64,000 nucleotides of DNA from Desulfocorpusculum sp964414345 (lineage in GTDB: Bacteria > Desulfobacterota > Desulfocorpusculales > Desulfocorpusculum): NCBI GenBank assembly GCA_964414345.1, contig CAYPWF010000004.1:1-64000 (forward strand). The letters run 5' to 3'. Position 1 is the first letter of the stretch, and every line of letters starts with the position of its first letter. Position numbers and translations under genes: made by a program. Under the pieces are notes generated by a model. That model was not told the DNA's origin, ran no database searches, and saw nothing but the letters and a program-made list of their open reading frames with translations. Positions 41,780 to 51,300 of this stretch are shown here, piece after piece.

Positions 41780-42553
41780 ATGAAGGAAATTCTAGAGGAT
41801 CTAAGGGCGGAGCAAGAAACCCTAGCTGAGTTGCTGCTTAAGTTGACCGATTCCCAGTGGGATCTGCCCAGCCCAGCCCAGGGATGGACTCTTCGGGACT
41901 GCGTCTCGCACATAGCACACATAGACGAAGTGGCTGTGCAGATCCTGCAAGGGGATTTAAGCCCCCTGGAGGAAGCCAAACGGGTGCTAATGGGCTTCAA
42001 TGAAATAGGGGTGAGCAGGGGAAGATCCATGTCCGTGCAACAAATCCTGTATTGGTGGGAGAGGGCCAGAAGGGAGATGCTGGAGCGGCTCTCTGAATGT
42101 GATCCCAAAAGCCGAATCCCCTGGTTTGCCATGCCCATGAGCCCCAAGGCCTTTGCCACGGCTCGTCTCATGGAGACCTGGGCCCATGGTTTGGATATCT
42201 TTGAGACAGTGGGGGAAGCCCCCAGGGATACCGACAGGCTTCGCCACGTGGCTCTTTTGGCTTGCTTGGCCAGACCCTGGGCTTACCAGATAAACGGGCT
42301 CCAACCCCCTTCCACAGCCCTTAGGGTGGAGCTGATTCTGCCCTCTGGAAAGCTCTGGAGCTACGGGCCGGAGGATGCACCTGAGGTGATTCGGGGCTCG
42401 GCTTCTGAATTCTGTAGAGTCGCTGTCAGAAGGCTGCACTACAAAGACACAAAACTTAAGGCCCAAGGGCAAGAGGCCAAGAGGTTCTTAGAGATCGCCC
42501 AAACTTACGCCGGGCTTCCAGGCAGCGGCAGGAGCCCCAAAGTGGGCAGTTGA
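41780..42553 (+). CDS. TIGR03084-like DinB-fold metal-binding protein
   Basis: A 257-residue protein with the DinB/mycothiol-dependent maleylpyruvate-isomerase N-domain layout: a four-helix bundle with LRDCVSHIAHIDEVA (first metal histidines) and METWAHGLDIFE (third metal histidine), then a C-terminal SCP2-like domain. The overall pattern matches TIGR03084. Function is unknown; some relatives are thiol-dependent isomerases or transferases. It directly follows the acyl-CoA dehydrogenase gene with a GAGGGGGG site, so a role in the same acyl or aromatic acid pathway is possible. Confidence 0.7.
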   Translation: MKEILEDLRAEQETLAELLLKLTDSQWDLPSPAQGWTLRDCVSHIAHIDEVAVQILQGDLSPLEEAKRVLMGFNEIGVSRGRSMSVQQILYWWERARREMLERLSECDPKSRIPWFAMPMSPKAFATARLMETWAHGLDIFETVGEAPRDTDRLRHVALLACLARPWAYQINGLQPPSTALRVELILPSGKLWSYGPEDAPEVIRGSASEFCRVAVRRLHYKDTKLKAQGQEAKRFLEIAQTYAGLPGSGRSPKVGS

Positions 42554-42578
42554 GGGGGCCCTTTCCGCATACCAGATT

Positions 42579-43088
42579 TCACCTGGAGGCCGGTCGCACC
42601 AGCTTCACCGAGCGAGAGTTGACAAGGTGTTGTCCTGCGGAGGTGAGCAGGTAGAAAAAACCTCCGCAGGAGTTGAAGAAATCAGAAAGCCTGGATCTGT
42701 TCCTGGGAAGATCCAGAAGCACATCCCCTTTTAGGCTCTCCCCCGAGAGAAGACACACATCAACAGCCTCTCTCTTGAGATAAGGTGCATCCTCTTCGGC
42801 TTCTTTATCTTGGAGGACCACATAGCGAATAAAGTGCCTTTGGAGGAAAACCACCTGGTCCTTCTGCGTTTCAAAGGGAAGGAAATAAGCCTCCCCCATG
42901 AGCAGGTCTGACAGCAATTCAGGGCCGTTTCTAAAGGAAGAGACAGGAGAGACGAAGAAATTTCCTCTCAATTCCTCCCCGTCTTCCAGAACCACCCTGG
43001 CCCCTTTGCGCAGCTTGTCCACCCTGAGTTCCAATTTGAGCTCCTCCCCACGAGCTTTAAGCAGTGCACCCCCTCGGGCTCCGAACAT
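42579..43088 (-). CDS. Hypothetical protein with tandem duplicated beta domain
   Basis: A 169-residue protein not matched to a named family. It contains two copies of one module: VVLEDGEELRGNFFVSPVSSFRNGPELLSDLL ending in RYVVL (about residues 32-91), and VCLLSGESLKGDVLLDLPRNRSRLSDFF ending in SVKLV (about 108-165). Each begins with a strand, a G-E-x-L-x-G turn and a strand, then an R-x-R/N-x-x-x-LSD helix and later strands. The repeated G-E-x-L-(R/K)-G pattern is like small Sm-like or PilZ-adjacent domains. No signal peptide is present. It is convergent with the TIGR03084-like gene. Confidence 0.6.
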   Translation of the reverse strand: MFGARGGALLKARGEELKLELRVDKLRKGARVVLEDGEELRGNFFVSPVSSFRNGPELLSDLLMGEAYFLPFETQKDQVVFLQRHFIRYVVLQDKEAEEDAPYLKREAVDVCLLSGESLKGDVLLDLPRNRSRLSDFFNSCGGFFYLLTSAGQHLVNSRSVKLVRPASR

Positions 43089-43318
43089 TCACCGATTTCA
43101 TCAAGAGTTCGGTCTGCATGCCCGGATGCCTCAAGCCCTCTAAAGAAGAACTGCTTCTCAAAAAACCGAAAATTCTCAACCTACTTGAATGCCCTTCAGT
43201 TTTTGCCAGTATATCAAATCCTTAGCCTAGATCATGCGCTCAATCACGGCTAACGAAGGCTAACACACAAAGCCTTGGATCTCAAGTGCCACAGAAGCAA
43301 CTTCTTTAGCCTTCTGTC

Positions 43319-44008
43319 TCAGGCCTTCTTAGCTCCGGGCAGGGCTGCCGGGAAGAGCAGACTCGGGTCCAGATGAGGCAAGGAGCCGGGTTCGCTGAAA
43401 AGCACCAGGCGTCTGAAACCCTCGGCCATGCGGTACCCGAATCTGGCTCCCAGAACCTCCAGCATTGCCTTTTGTCTTGGGATCCAAGCCTCAGGGCTTT
43501 GACTTCGGTGAGCCATGAGAGCGTGGGCTTTCTTATCCCATACATCCGAGATGTCTACAAAGGTATCCAACTCCACAGGTCCTCTTAGGCCCATGCCCCT
43601 GTAGGTGTTGGCCGCGAAAATAGAAGGTATGATGCCAGGTCGGCTGCCCCCTGCATACCACCTTATGAGCGCTCTGCGGGCCACCAGGAAGCTGGCCTCG
43701 TGGTCAGGGTGGGTGTCGTCTGGATTGTGCAGGATCAGGATCTGCGGCACCTGGCTCCCCAGGATCTCCACCAACCTGTTGGCGGGCTCGTCCGTGTCCC
43801 TGACCCCAGTGTCAGGCAGGCCCAGGAGGTCCACGGAGCAGCCCAACCTGCGGGCTCCTTCCATGGCCTCCCTCCCCCTCAAGTGATGGGGCTCGTATGT
43901 CATAACCACGATGTGGGCCTGGTGGCCCATGTGCGTGAACTTAGCCAGAGTACCTCCGGCCCACACCTCAGCGTCATCTGGATGGGCCATTATAGCCATG
44001 ACCTTCAT
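43319..44008 (-). CDS. PIG-L/LmbE family deacetylase
   Basis: A 229-residue protein with the zinc motif AHPDDAE at residues 8-14, HNPDDTHPDHEAS for the second zinc histidines, and a C-terminal ALMAHRSQ segment. PIG-L enzymes remove N-acetyl groups from glucosamine derivatives, such as bacillithiol precursors (BshB) or antibiotic and lipid sugars. No bacillithiol genes lie nearby, so the substrate is open. It stands between the hypothetical duplicated-domain gene and a divergent small-protein gene. Confidence 0.85.
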   Translation of the reverse strand: MKVMAIMAHPDDAEVWAGGTLAKFTHMGHQAHIVVMTYEPHHLRGREAMEGARRLGCSVDLLGLPDTGVRDTDEPANRLVEILGSQVPQILILHNPDDTHPDHEASFLVARRALIRWYAGGSRPGIIPSIFAANTYRGMGLRGPVELDTFVDISDVWDKKAHALMAHRSQSPEAWIPRQKAMLEVLGARFGYRMAEGFRRLVLFSEPGSLPHLDPSLLFPAALPGAKKA

Positions 44009-44163
44009 GCGAGCCTCCTACCCCGGATAAGAAAAACTCCTGTCCCTGGATCATCTTAATGGGGACGCCGTGGCTTTACCACCCCTGGTCTACCGGCTGG
44101 CTTGCATGCTACCCTCTTTCATGTCCCTTTGGGTTCCCATCATGTCTGGTGGAGGATGAACAG

Positions 44164-44370
44164 ATGAGCGAGGTCATGCCCCAGGGAGAGGCCCTTCGCA
44201 AGGCCGTCAAGTGGATTTCACAGCGCAGAGAGACCCAGGACTGCCCCCCCAATCACAGGCTGGTAGAGGAGGCTTGCCTCAAGTTCAACCTCTCCCCATC
44301 GGATGCCGAGTTCTTGCTCAGGTTCCTCAAGGGTCAGACCTCCTCGGGATCACTCACCCAGGGTGGATGA
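44164..44370 (+). CDS. Small conserved-looking cytoplasmic protein
   Basis: A 68-residue protein from the ATG at 44164, with GGAGG 8 bases upstream. A longer frame to 44059 lacks a site and adds tryptophan-rich nonsense. The composition is helical: EALRKAVKWISQRRE, then a LVEEACLKFNLSPSDAEFLLRFLK helix pair, a pattern I associate with short proteins of anaerobic proteobacteria, without a known role. It is divergent from the PIG-L gene and convergent with the hydrolase gene, and ends 2 bases before it. Confidence 0.6.
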   Translation: MSEVMPQGEALRKAVKWISQRRETQDCPPNHRLVEEACLKFNLSPSDAEFLLRFLKGQTSSGSLTQGG

Positions 44371-44371
44371 C

Positions 44372-45139
44372 CTAAGGCTGGAACCTCCCAGCCCTCGGGG
44401 ATGATTCCAGGGCCAGGTACTCCCGGAACCACCGCAGGGTGAGCCTGGTGGCCTCCTGCCTGTGGGCAGGATGGGTGAACCTGTGGTCTGCTCCTGGGAT
44501 CACCTGAAGGTGCTTTGGAGATGAGGCCAGCTCGTGGATGCGACGGGCGTGAGACACGGGAACCAGTTCGTCTTTCTCGCCATGGATCACCAGCAAGTGG
44601 TGGATCCCCTTGATGGAAGAGGCCAGATCGTGGTTTCTCAGATCTTGAAAGAATGCCGGGCCCAGCCCGCCAGTGCTCGCCTGGGCACCGCAGGCCGCCA
44701 CCTCCGCCGGCTCAAAGGGCGTGGCCCACACCGAGAGAGCCGACACCTCGGCCCCGGTTGCGGCGCACAGGAGTGCCACGAACCCGCCCATGCTGCTACC
44801 CATGAGGCCTAGAGGACCCCGGTGTCCCAGTGTCCCTTTCAAGAACCCGATTAATTCCCGGAGGTCCTCCACCCGGCCCGAGACAGTGCTATCCTCGATC
44901 CTCCCATGGCTCGAACCACATCCCCGGAAATCGAAGCGGACCGCACCGATTCGCTCGTGCTGCAGAGCCTCTGCCAGTTGTCTGAACTTGGGGCTCTCCA
45001 TTGAACTCAGTAGCCCGTGACATAGAACCACGCAGGGCAGTTCCTGCCATCCTCTGGGAGCATGGAGCACGCCCGCCACTGGTTGCCCGTGCACCAGAAC
45101 CTGGAAGGCATGTTGCCCGTGCAGCCTCCAGTGGATCAT
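44372..45139 (-). CDS. Alpha/beta hydrolase (serine hydrolase)
   Basis: A 255-residue alpha/beta-fold hydrolase: CHGLLSSMESPKF (oxyanion strand), RFDFRGCGSS, the nucleophile elbow GSSMGGFV, then LVIHGEKDELVP (acid) and GADHRF (histidine). The catalytic triad appears complete. Similar proteins are acyl esterases or acylglycerol lipases, and substrate is uncertain. It is translationally coupled to the upstream RNase G gene (TGATG overlap), which is unusual and may only reflect genome compaction. Confidence 0.85.
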   Translation of the reverse strand: MIHWRLHGQHAFQVLVHGQPVAGVLHAPRGWQELPCVVLCHGLLSSMESPKFRQLAEALQHERIGAVRFDFRGCGSSHGRIEDSTVSGRVEDLRELIGFLKGTLGHRGPLGLMGSSMGGFVALLCAATGAEVSALSVWATPFEPAEVAACGAQASTGGLGPAFFQDLRNHDLASSIKGIHHLLVIHGEKDELVPVSHARRIHELASSPKHLQVIPGADHRFTHPAHRQEATRLTLRWFREYLALESSPRAGRFQP

Positions 45140-46659
45140 CAGATGCGGATTTCCTCCACGCTCTCGCCCTCGCCTCCTTTCTTGGCGCGGTAAAGGCGCA
45201 GGGTGGCTTCCTGGGAGGGGAAGCCTGGCTGAATGTCCAGGAGGATCTTTATCCCGAACTCCCTCTCGGTGTCAGACAGATCTTTTCTGAGCTCGTTGAG
45301 AAGATATCGGCCCGTGCTCTGGGGCAGCTCCCCCTCCACTCTGAGGAGATTCTTTTTGGCCGCTGCCCCCTGGATCTTGCGAAGCACCTGGAGTGCTTGC
45401 GCCTCGGGGGACTTCACCTTCCCAACCCCCCTGCAAAGAGGACAGGGGTCAAAGGCTTTGGACTCCAGAGGGGGTTTGAGGCGCTGGCGGGACATCTCCA
45501 GAAGCCCGAACTGCGAAATGCGGGACATGCGAACCCTCGCCTTGTCTCCCTTGAAGGCTTCCCTGAAGGTCTTCTCCACCTCTGCCCTGTTCTTCTTGTT
45601 CTCCATGTCTATGAAATCCACCACGATGAGACCCCCCAGATCCCTTAGCCTGAGCTGCCTGGCTATCTCCTGGGCCGCCTCCAGGTTGGTCTTGAAGGCC
45701 GTTGTCTCGGGATCCTCCCGCACCGTGGTCTTCCCTGTATTCACATCTATGGCTACCAGGGCCTCGGTGGGGGTGATCACGATGGTGCCGCCTGACTTGA
45801 GTCGAACCTGCGGATCATGTATGGACTCGATCTGTTCCTCGATCTGGTACTTGTTGAACAGCGGGGTCCTGTCCTTGTAAAGCTTCACCATCTTGGCAAG
45901 CTTGGGCATGGTGGCCTTGAAGAACTCCTGGATTTCCTCGAAGAGCCTCTCATCGTCCACCAAAATCTCATCCACATCCGGGGAAAGGTAATCCCGTATG
46001 GTGCGGATGGCCAGGTTGCTTTCTTGGTAAAGCAGGGCGGGGGGGGTGGCCTTCTTGGCCTTCTCTGCTATGCCCTGCCATAGTCTGCGCAAGGCCTTGG
46101 CTTCCCGCTGAAGCTCGTTTTTGGATTTCCCCTCCGCCGCGGTCCGTGCTATGAACCCCACCTCCTCGGACGGGTTGATCTCGTCCAGAAGTTTCTTGAG
46201 GCGTTCTCGTTCCTGCTCGTCCTCGATCTTGCGGGAGACTCCGTTCTTGGCCCTATAGGGCATCAGGACCAGAAAGCGGCCTGGGAATGAGATGTAGGTG
46301 GTGAGCAGTGCCCCCTTGTGCCCTCTGGGGTCCTGAGAGACCTGCACCAGAATGTGCTGGTTACGTTCCAGGATCTTCCTGATGGGAGGAGTTCCATTGC
46401 CTTCTTTTTTAGGCTGTCCCCTGTACCACTTGGGGTGGATGTCGTCTGCGGGCAGGAAGCCGTTTCGTTCCCCCCCGTAGTCCACGAATGCGGCGTTGAG
46501 GCTCGGATCCAGCCTGTCCACCACGGCCTTGTATATGTTTCCTGAGATCTGTCCCCTAGCGCTGGTCTCCATTCCTACTTCTTGGAGAAGCCCATTTTCC
46601 ACTATGGCCACCCGGAGCTGGTCCTCAGCAGCGGCGTTGATTAGCATTTTCTTGGACAT
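45139..46659 (-). CDS. rng: Ribonuclease G/E family endoribonuclease
   Basis: About 506 residues. The second ATG at 46659 is preferred because AAGGA sits at better spacing; a start at 46665 adds two residues. It has an N-terminal S1 domain (residues about 35-125), then the metal site with Asp in VAIDVNTGKT (near 304) and VVDFIDM (near 348). These line up with Asp303 and Asp346 of E. coli RNase E. The Zn-link CPLCRG is near 410. The large scaffold tail of RNase E is missing, so RNase G is the better name. It processes 5'-monophosphorylated RNA, including 16S rRNA precursors. The gene is divergent from the gamma-carbonic-anhydrase-like gene. Confidence 0.9.
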   Translation of the reverse strand: MSKKMLINAAAEDQLRVAIVENGLLQEVGMETSARGQISGNIYKAVVDRLDPSLNAAFVDYGGERNGFLPADDIHPKWYRGQPKKEGNGTPPIRKILERNQHILVQVSQDPRGHKGALLTTYISFPGRFLVLMPYRAKNGVSRKIEDEQERERLKKLLDEINPSEEVGFIARTAAEGKSKNELQREAKALRRLWQGIAEKAKKATPPALLYQESNLAIRTIRDYLSPDVDEILVDDERLFEEIQEFFKATMPKLAKMVKLYKDRTPLFNKYQIEEQIESIHDPQVRLKSGGTIVITPTEALVAIDVNTGKTTVREDPETTAFKTNLEAAQEIARQLRLRDLGGLIVVDFIDMENKKNRAEVEKTFREAFKGDKARVRMSRISQFGLLEMSRQRLKPPLESKAFDPCPLCRGVGKVKSPEAQALQVLRKIQGAAAKKNLLRVEGELPQSTGRYLLNELRKDLSDTEREFGIKILLDIQPGFPSQEATLRLYRAKKGGEGESVEEIRI

Positions 46660-46833
46660 GCCCATCCTTCTCTGGTTTTGTCTCCCGTGTTGGCCCCTTC
46701 ACGGGTGAGGATACCTTATCCCAGCCTGGTGGAAATGACAACATACAAGGGCAGCGGTTTGCCTGGAGCAGACTCATGGGTTATCATGCCATGTCGTGGG
46801 GCCGGGAATAGATAACCGCTGGAGCGGGTGTCC

Positions 46834-47379
46834 ATGCCTTTTTACGCTTTCGGGGAGCGCGAGCCCAGGGTTCATCCCAGGGCATACGTGCATCCCATGG
46901 CCGTGGTGTTGGGAGATGTGGAGCTCGGGGAGAACTGCTACGTGGGCCCCGGGGCAGTGCTTCGGGCTGACTGGGGCAGCATACGTGTGGGCGCGGGTTC
47001 CAACCTGCAGGAGAACTGCGTGGTGCACGTGCGGCCTGACCAAGAGGTGATCCTGGGGGTGGACTGCCACGTGGGCCACGGAGCAATCATCCATGGAGCT
47101 TTGGTGGAAGACAGGGTGCTTGTGGGCATGGGAGCCATCCTCATGGATGGCGTGCGTGTGGGCATGGAGTCCATAGTGGGGGCAGGGGCCGTGCTCAAGG
47201 AAGGCTTCCAAGTCCCACCCAGATCCATTGTGACGGGAGTTCCTGCCAAGGTGGTGGGACGAGTCACGGAGCAGCTCATGGAGAGAAAAAAATGGGGCAC
47301 GGCACTCTACCAGGGCCTCCCCAGACTGTATAAGGAGCAGCTCAGGGAGATTCCCCCAGGCTCCCTGAGGAGGTTGTGA
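46834..47379 (+). CDS. Gamma-carbonic-anhydrase-like left-handed beta-helix protein
   Basis: A 181-residue protein from the ATG at 46834 (GGAG upstream; GTG at 46828 possible). It consists of hexapeptide repeats with the zinc-ligand histidines of the gamma-class family: one in VVHVRPDQE and two in CHVGHGAIIHG, each about one helix turn apart. The C-terminal helix ends in a KEQLREIPPG segment. Family members (PaaY, CaiE, YrdA) include thioesterases and carbonic anhydrases; trimeric metal sites are expected. Specific activity cannot be decided here. Confidence 0.85.
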   Translation: MPFYAFGEREPRVHPRAYVHPMAVVLGDVELGENCYVGPGAVLRADWGSIRVGAGSNLQENCVVHVRPDQEVILGVDCHVGHGAIIHGALVEDRVLVGMGAILMDGVRVGMESIVGAGAVLKEGFQVPPRSIVTGVPAKVVGRVTEQLMERKKWGTALYQGLPRLYKEQLREIPPGSLRRL

Positions 47380-47447
47380 GCCGGTCTTAGCCAGGTGGAA
47401 GCCCGGACGACGAGCCTGGCGGCATTTGAGGGCGAGAGGGTGGCCCA

Positions 47448-48284
47448 GTGCTGGCATGGAGCAGATTGATACAATCGGGAGCCTTGATAGCCGGGGTCTT
47501 GCTGGCGGCCATGGGGGCTCACTGCGAGGAGACAATTGGAGACATCAGGTGGAGGAATTCCCTGGGCATGGAGTTTCTCAAAATCCCCCCTGGGAGTTTC
47601 ATGATGGGGAGCCCCGAGAAAGAGCAATTCAGAGACGAGGATGAGACCCCCCACCTGGTCAGGTTGACGCGTGCCTTTTTCATCCAGGAAACAGAGGTCA
47701 CCCAGGCCCAGTGGAAGGCCGTGATGGGTTCCAACCCATCTTTTTTCAGGGACTGCGGGGACAACTGCCCTGTGGAAAGGGTCTCCTGGAATGATGCCAC
47801 AAGGTTCCTAGAGGCCCTCAATGGAAGAGGAGAGGGGCGCTATCGGCTCCCCACAGAGGCCGAGTGGGAGTACGCATGCAGGGCAGGGAGCGCAACCCCA
47901 TTCAGCTGGGGGGATGCTCCGGACTGCCGCATGGGCCTGTTCAACAACAACCCCAGAAGAGGGGTGGCCAAGTGTTTGGCAGAGGTGCTGGCCAGGGGAC
48001 TGAAGCCAGGCTCCACGGCCCCAGTGCGTTCCTATCCTCCCAACAAGTGGGGGCTTTACGACATGCACGGAAATGTCTGGGAGTGGTGCCAGGATTGGTA
48101 CGGGCCCTATCCCAAAGGGGAAGTAACGGATCCCAAGGGCCCGGAGCAAGGCAGTTTCAAGGTGAGGCGGGGCGGCAGCTGGTTCAAATATGCCACCTTC
48201 GGCCGTTCGGCCAACCGCAACTATGCTCATCCGGCCAGCAGATACAACACCACTGGATTCAGGCTGGTAAGAGAGGTGGATTAG
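47448..48284 (+). CDS. Secreted SUMF1/formylglycine-generating-enzyme-fold protein without catalytic Cys
   Basis: A 278-residue protein with a signal peptide (cleavage likely after AMGAHCEE, a possible lipobox-like Cys). It carries the family motifs: MEFLKIPPGSFMMGSP, VTQAQWKAVMGSNPS, RLPTEAEWEYACRAG and GLYDMHGNVWEWCQDW, ending RRGGSW...GFRLV. True formylglycine-generating enzymes have two cysteines in the GGSY/GGSW segment that bind copper; here the segment (RRGGSWFKYATFGRSANR) has none. It is therefore more likely a binding or structural relative, as in many lipoproteins of this fold. The stop codon TAG is part of a REP-like palindrome. Start is GTG. Confidence 0.8.
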   Translation: MLAWSRLIQSGALIAGVLLAAMGAHCEETIGDIRWRNSLGMEFLKIPPGSFMMGSPEKEQFRDEDETPHLVRLTRAFFIQETEVTQAQWKAVMGSNPSFFRDCGDNCPVERVSWNDATRFLEALNGRGEGRYRLPTEAEWEYACRAGSATPFSWGDAPDCRMGLFNNNPRRGVAKCLAEVLARGLKPGSTAPVRSYPPNKWGLYDMHGNVWEWCQDWYGPYPKGEVTDPKGPEQGSFKVRRGGSWFKYATFGRSANRNYAHPASRYNTTGFRLVREVD

Positions 48285-48320
48285 CCCGCATTATCGACTG
48301 ATGGTGAATAGTGCAGGCTA
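48282..48320. repeat. REP-like palindrome between convergent genes
   Basis: A 40-base imperfect palindrome, TAGCCCGCATTATCGAC ... GTGAATAGTGCAGGCTA, whose arms match the first 40 bases of the cydA-cydB element. It overlaps the stop codon of the SUMF1-fold gene and reaches the last codon of the oppositely oriented transporter gene. It is a likely bidirectional transcription stop. Confidence 0.65.
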
Positions 48321-51300
48321 GCGGCTTTCTTGGGATCTGAACTTTTCGTGTAGTGCCCTCATTCTCCTACTCAGCTCGGCGCAAATAGCTATGGGAATCC
48401 CAGGATGCTCGGCCATGAGTCGGTGGAAGGCCTCTCCCTCCAACCTAAGCAAGAGCCCCCCCTGAGAATCTGCTTTGACAGTGGCGGATCTGGGCCCGTG
48501 ATCGAACAAAGCCATCTCCCCGAAGAACTCCAGGGAGCCTATCTTGGCTATGGGCACTGGCTCCCCGTCTCCCATGGACTTCAGAACCTGGAACTCTCCC
48601 TTCACCACAAGGTAAAGGGCATCTCCAGGTTCTCCCTCCTTTACCACCACCTCTCCAGGGGCGCAGGAGCGCTCCAGCATTATTCCCGCCACAGCGAAAA
48701 GATCCCTCACCAACAAAGAAGAGAAAATGGGCACTTTTCGGGCATAATCAGCCTTTTCTATGAGGCTCAGGAAATGCTCCCCAAGTTCCCCCGAGGAGCT
48801 TTGGAAATGAGCTTGGCTGAACCTCAGGTAAGCCTCACTGACCAGGGGATCTCTGTCTTGCAATAAAGCCTCAAGCATGTTTTCACCCATGGGCTGGAGC
48901 CTTATTTCCCCAAAGTAGTAAATAGCCAAAGCCCGGCTGACCGAGTCCTCCTCGGCTATGAGAAGCTCTGCCAGTTCTTGCTGTGAAATCCTTCTTGGAT
49001 CCGGGATCTTCAAGCTCTTGCGGGCTGCAGCCAGCTTTTCTTCAAGGGGTATGTTGTCCAGAAGTGGGATGAGCAGTTTTCTAACTCCTGGATGAAGAAA
49101 GCTCTCCAGTGCTTCCAGAGCATCTTCCACCTCTCTTCGATCCGTGGAGCCGAGTGCCCTGAGAAGCACCTGCATCCCCTCACCTCCTCCTTGAACGCTC
49201 AAGACTCTCAAGACAGTCTCCTGCACCCCGCGGCTCGTCTCTAAAAGATGCTGGCTCAACAATTGGGCGCAAATACCTTCTCCGTGGGCTTTCACCGCCA
49301 AAGCAGCGGCGATCATTCGATAGGCCCTCTCGATCTGTTCTTTTACAAACTGGGAGACCTCCACTGGCTTGGCCTCCATCTCATCCAAGAGCAGCAAAGC
49401 CTCTTGGCGCAACCTCCTGGAGGGAGAGGCCAGTGCTCTTATCAATTCACGGGCAGCCTCGGCATTGCCCTTGACCGCTTGGCGCGCCCAGCTGCGCACC
49501 TGCGGGTCCTCGTCTCCAAGTAGATCCAGCCAACCTGCAAGTGGGACTTTCTCTGCGCAGGAGGCCATCATCTCCGCTGCAGCCCTTCTCACCACTGCGT
49601 TTGGATCCCGAATTGCTTGGCGTGCCATTGCTAGCAGCTCTGGGTCACAACTGCGCGCCAGTCCTCTCAAAGCCAAGCTGCGCAGCTCCGGATCTTCACA
49701 GCCGGCCCAGTGGTAGAGATCCCGAGCAAAGTTGGGATCAGCACTCCTGGCCAAAACCTCCAGGGCCACTTTCACCTGGGAGATTTGTCCTGAATCCATC
49801 AGTTCTTTGAGAAGCCTGCGGCACTCCAGAATCCCTTCCTGATCCCTTCCTGCCAAGATTCCGGCCATGGCCTGGATCCGCACTTTGGGTTCCCTATGAT
49901 TCAAATGCTGCTTGAAGATTGCATAACAGGATTCAGGGGCCAGGCGGTTCATTGCCTCCAAGAGTTCGCTGAGCAGATCGGGGTCAGCCGTTAGTGCCAT
50001 ATTCTCCATCAAGGGGATCACTTCCTTGGCTGTTTCATCCCTCTGGAGGCTGGCCAAAAGTGCGTGTTGAAGAGCCCGGGGTCTTCCAGGCAAGGCCTCC
50101 ACCACCCAACGGGCCCAGCCAGGCGGCCTCACCAAAGCCAATATCTCCGCGCACAGCGATGCTACTTCTTCCCTGGAGTCCTTAAGCCCCGATCTAAGTG
50201 CCTCCAGACTTCTTGCATCCTGAGCCACAGCTTTCAGGTCTATTTGCTCCAGGCGTTCCCAGTCGATCTGGCGCTCCAGGAGTACCTTCACGAGCATTCT
50301 CGGGTAATTCCTCCTGATCATGAAGCTGGTCAAAATCCAGAGGAGAACCAGCGGTGCTGCCACCAGGGAGAGGAGCTGAGGGGGGATTATCCCCTTAATG
50401 GCCATGAGAAGCCCAGAACCTGCCATGTCTGAGGCCCTCACCACCGTGCCTCTGAGGAAGACCCTCACCATGGCCCGCATTTGGGGTGGGAAAAAGTTGT
50501 ACAGGATAGCCCTGGCAGGATTGTTGAGGGTGGTCTTGAGCACCTCTGTGCTGAACCGGGCGTACATGGCAGCCAGTATGTCGAAACGAAGCCACAGGGA
50601 GATGAAGGACAGAAGATAATTGATGGGGTGAAACAGCAGGCTTGTTGGGACCCCCCAGCGGCTGAGAAGCCTCCCGGAGAACAGAAGGGCCGAGAACATG
50701 AATGCGTTGGAGACCCCCCTGAAGAGCCCCAGGAAGTGCAGAGTCTCCTGTTCTGTGCCGTAGGTGATGTCCACCACCACATTGAACTGGTAGGTGAGCA
50801 CCGGAAGCACCATGTTGGGGATGGCAACCAGCAGCACCATGTAACGCAGGAAAGGAGACTCTTTCCAGAAAACAGGCGCTTCCCTGAGGGTTTCGGAAAG
50901 CCCAGGCTTGCGCTTTCCCCGTCGCCTATCCGTGCGGGGCTGTATGGGGGTGCCCACCACCCGCTCCGTGCCCTGGTTGAGCCCTGCTGCCAGCAACGTG
51001 CCCACCACGAACACCCAAAGCACGTTGTCCACCCCGACCCAGCGCGCCACGTTTGATGTGAGCACGCTTCCCAGGGTGGTTCCCAAGATCCCCCCAGCTG
51101 TGATGAGGGTGAACAACCGCTTTGATTGCCTTGTGGTGAAAAGATCGTTGAGGATGTCCCAGTAGAGGATTGGGAGTGTTTCTATGGCCTGGCTTTTGAG
51201 AATGAAAAGGATGGGATACAGAAGAGGGAGGTCCAGGGGGATGAGGAGCCGCACGGTTGCCACACACGCCGAGAAGAATATGAGCAGCCCGGTGAAGACC

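Noticed and set aside
47448..48284. Active formylglycine-generating enzyme (sulfatase activation)
   Set aside because: The two catalytic cysteines are absent and no sulfatase gene is nearby.
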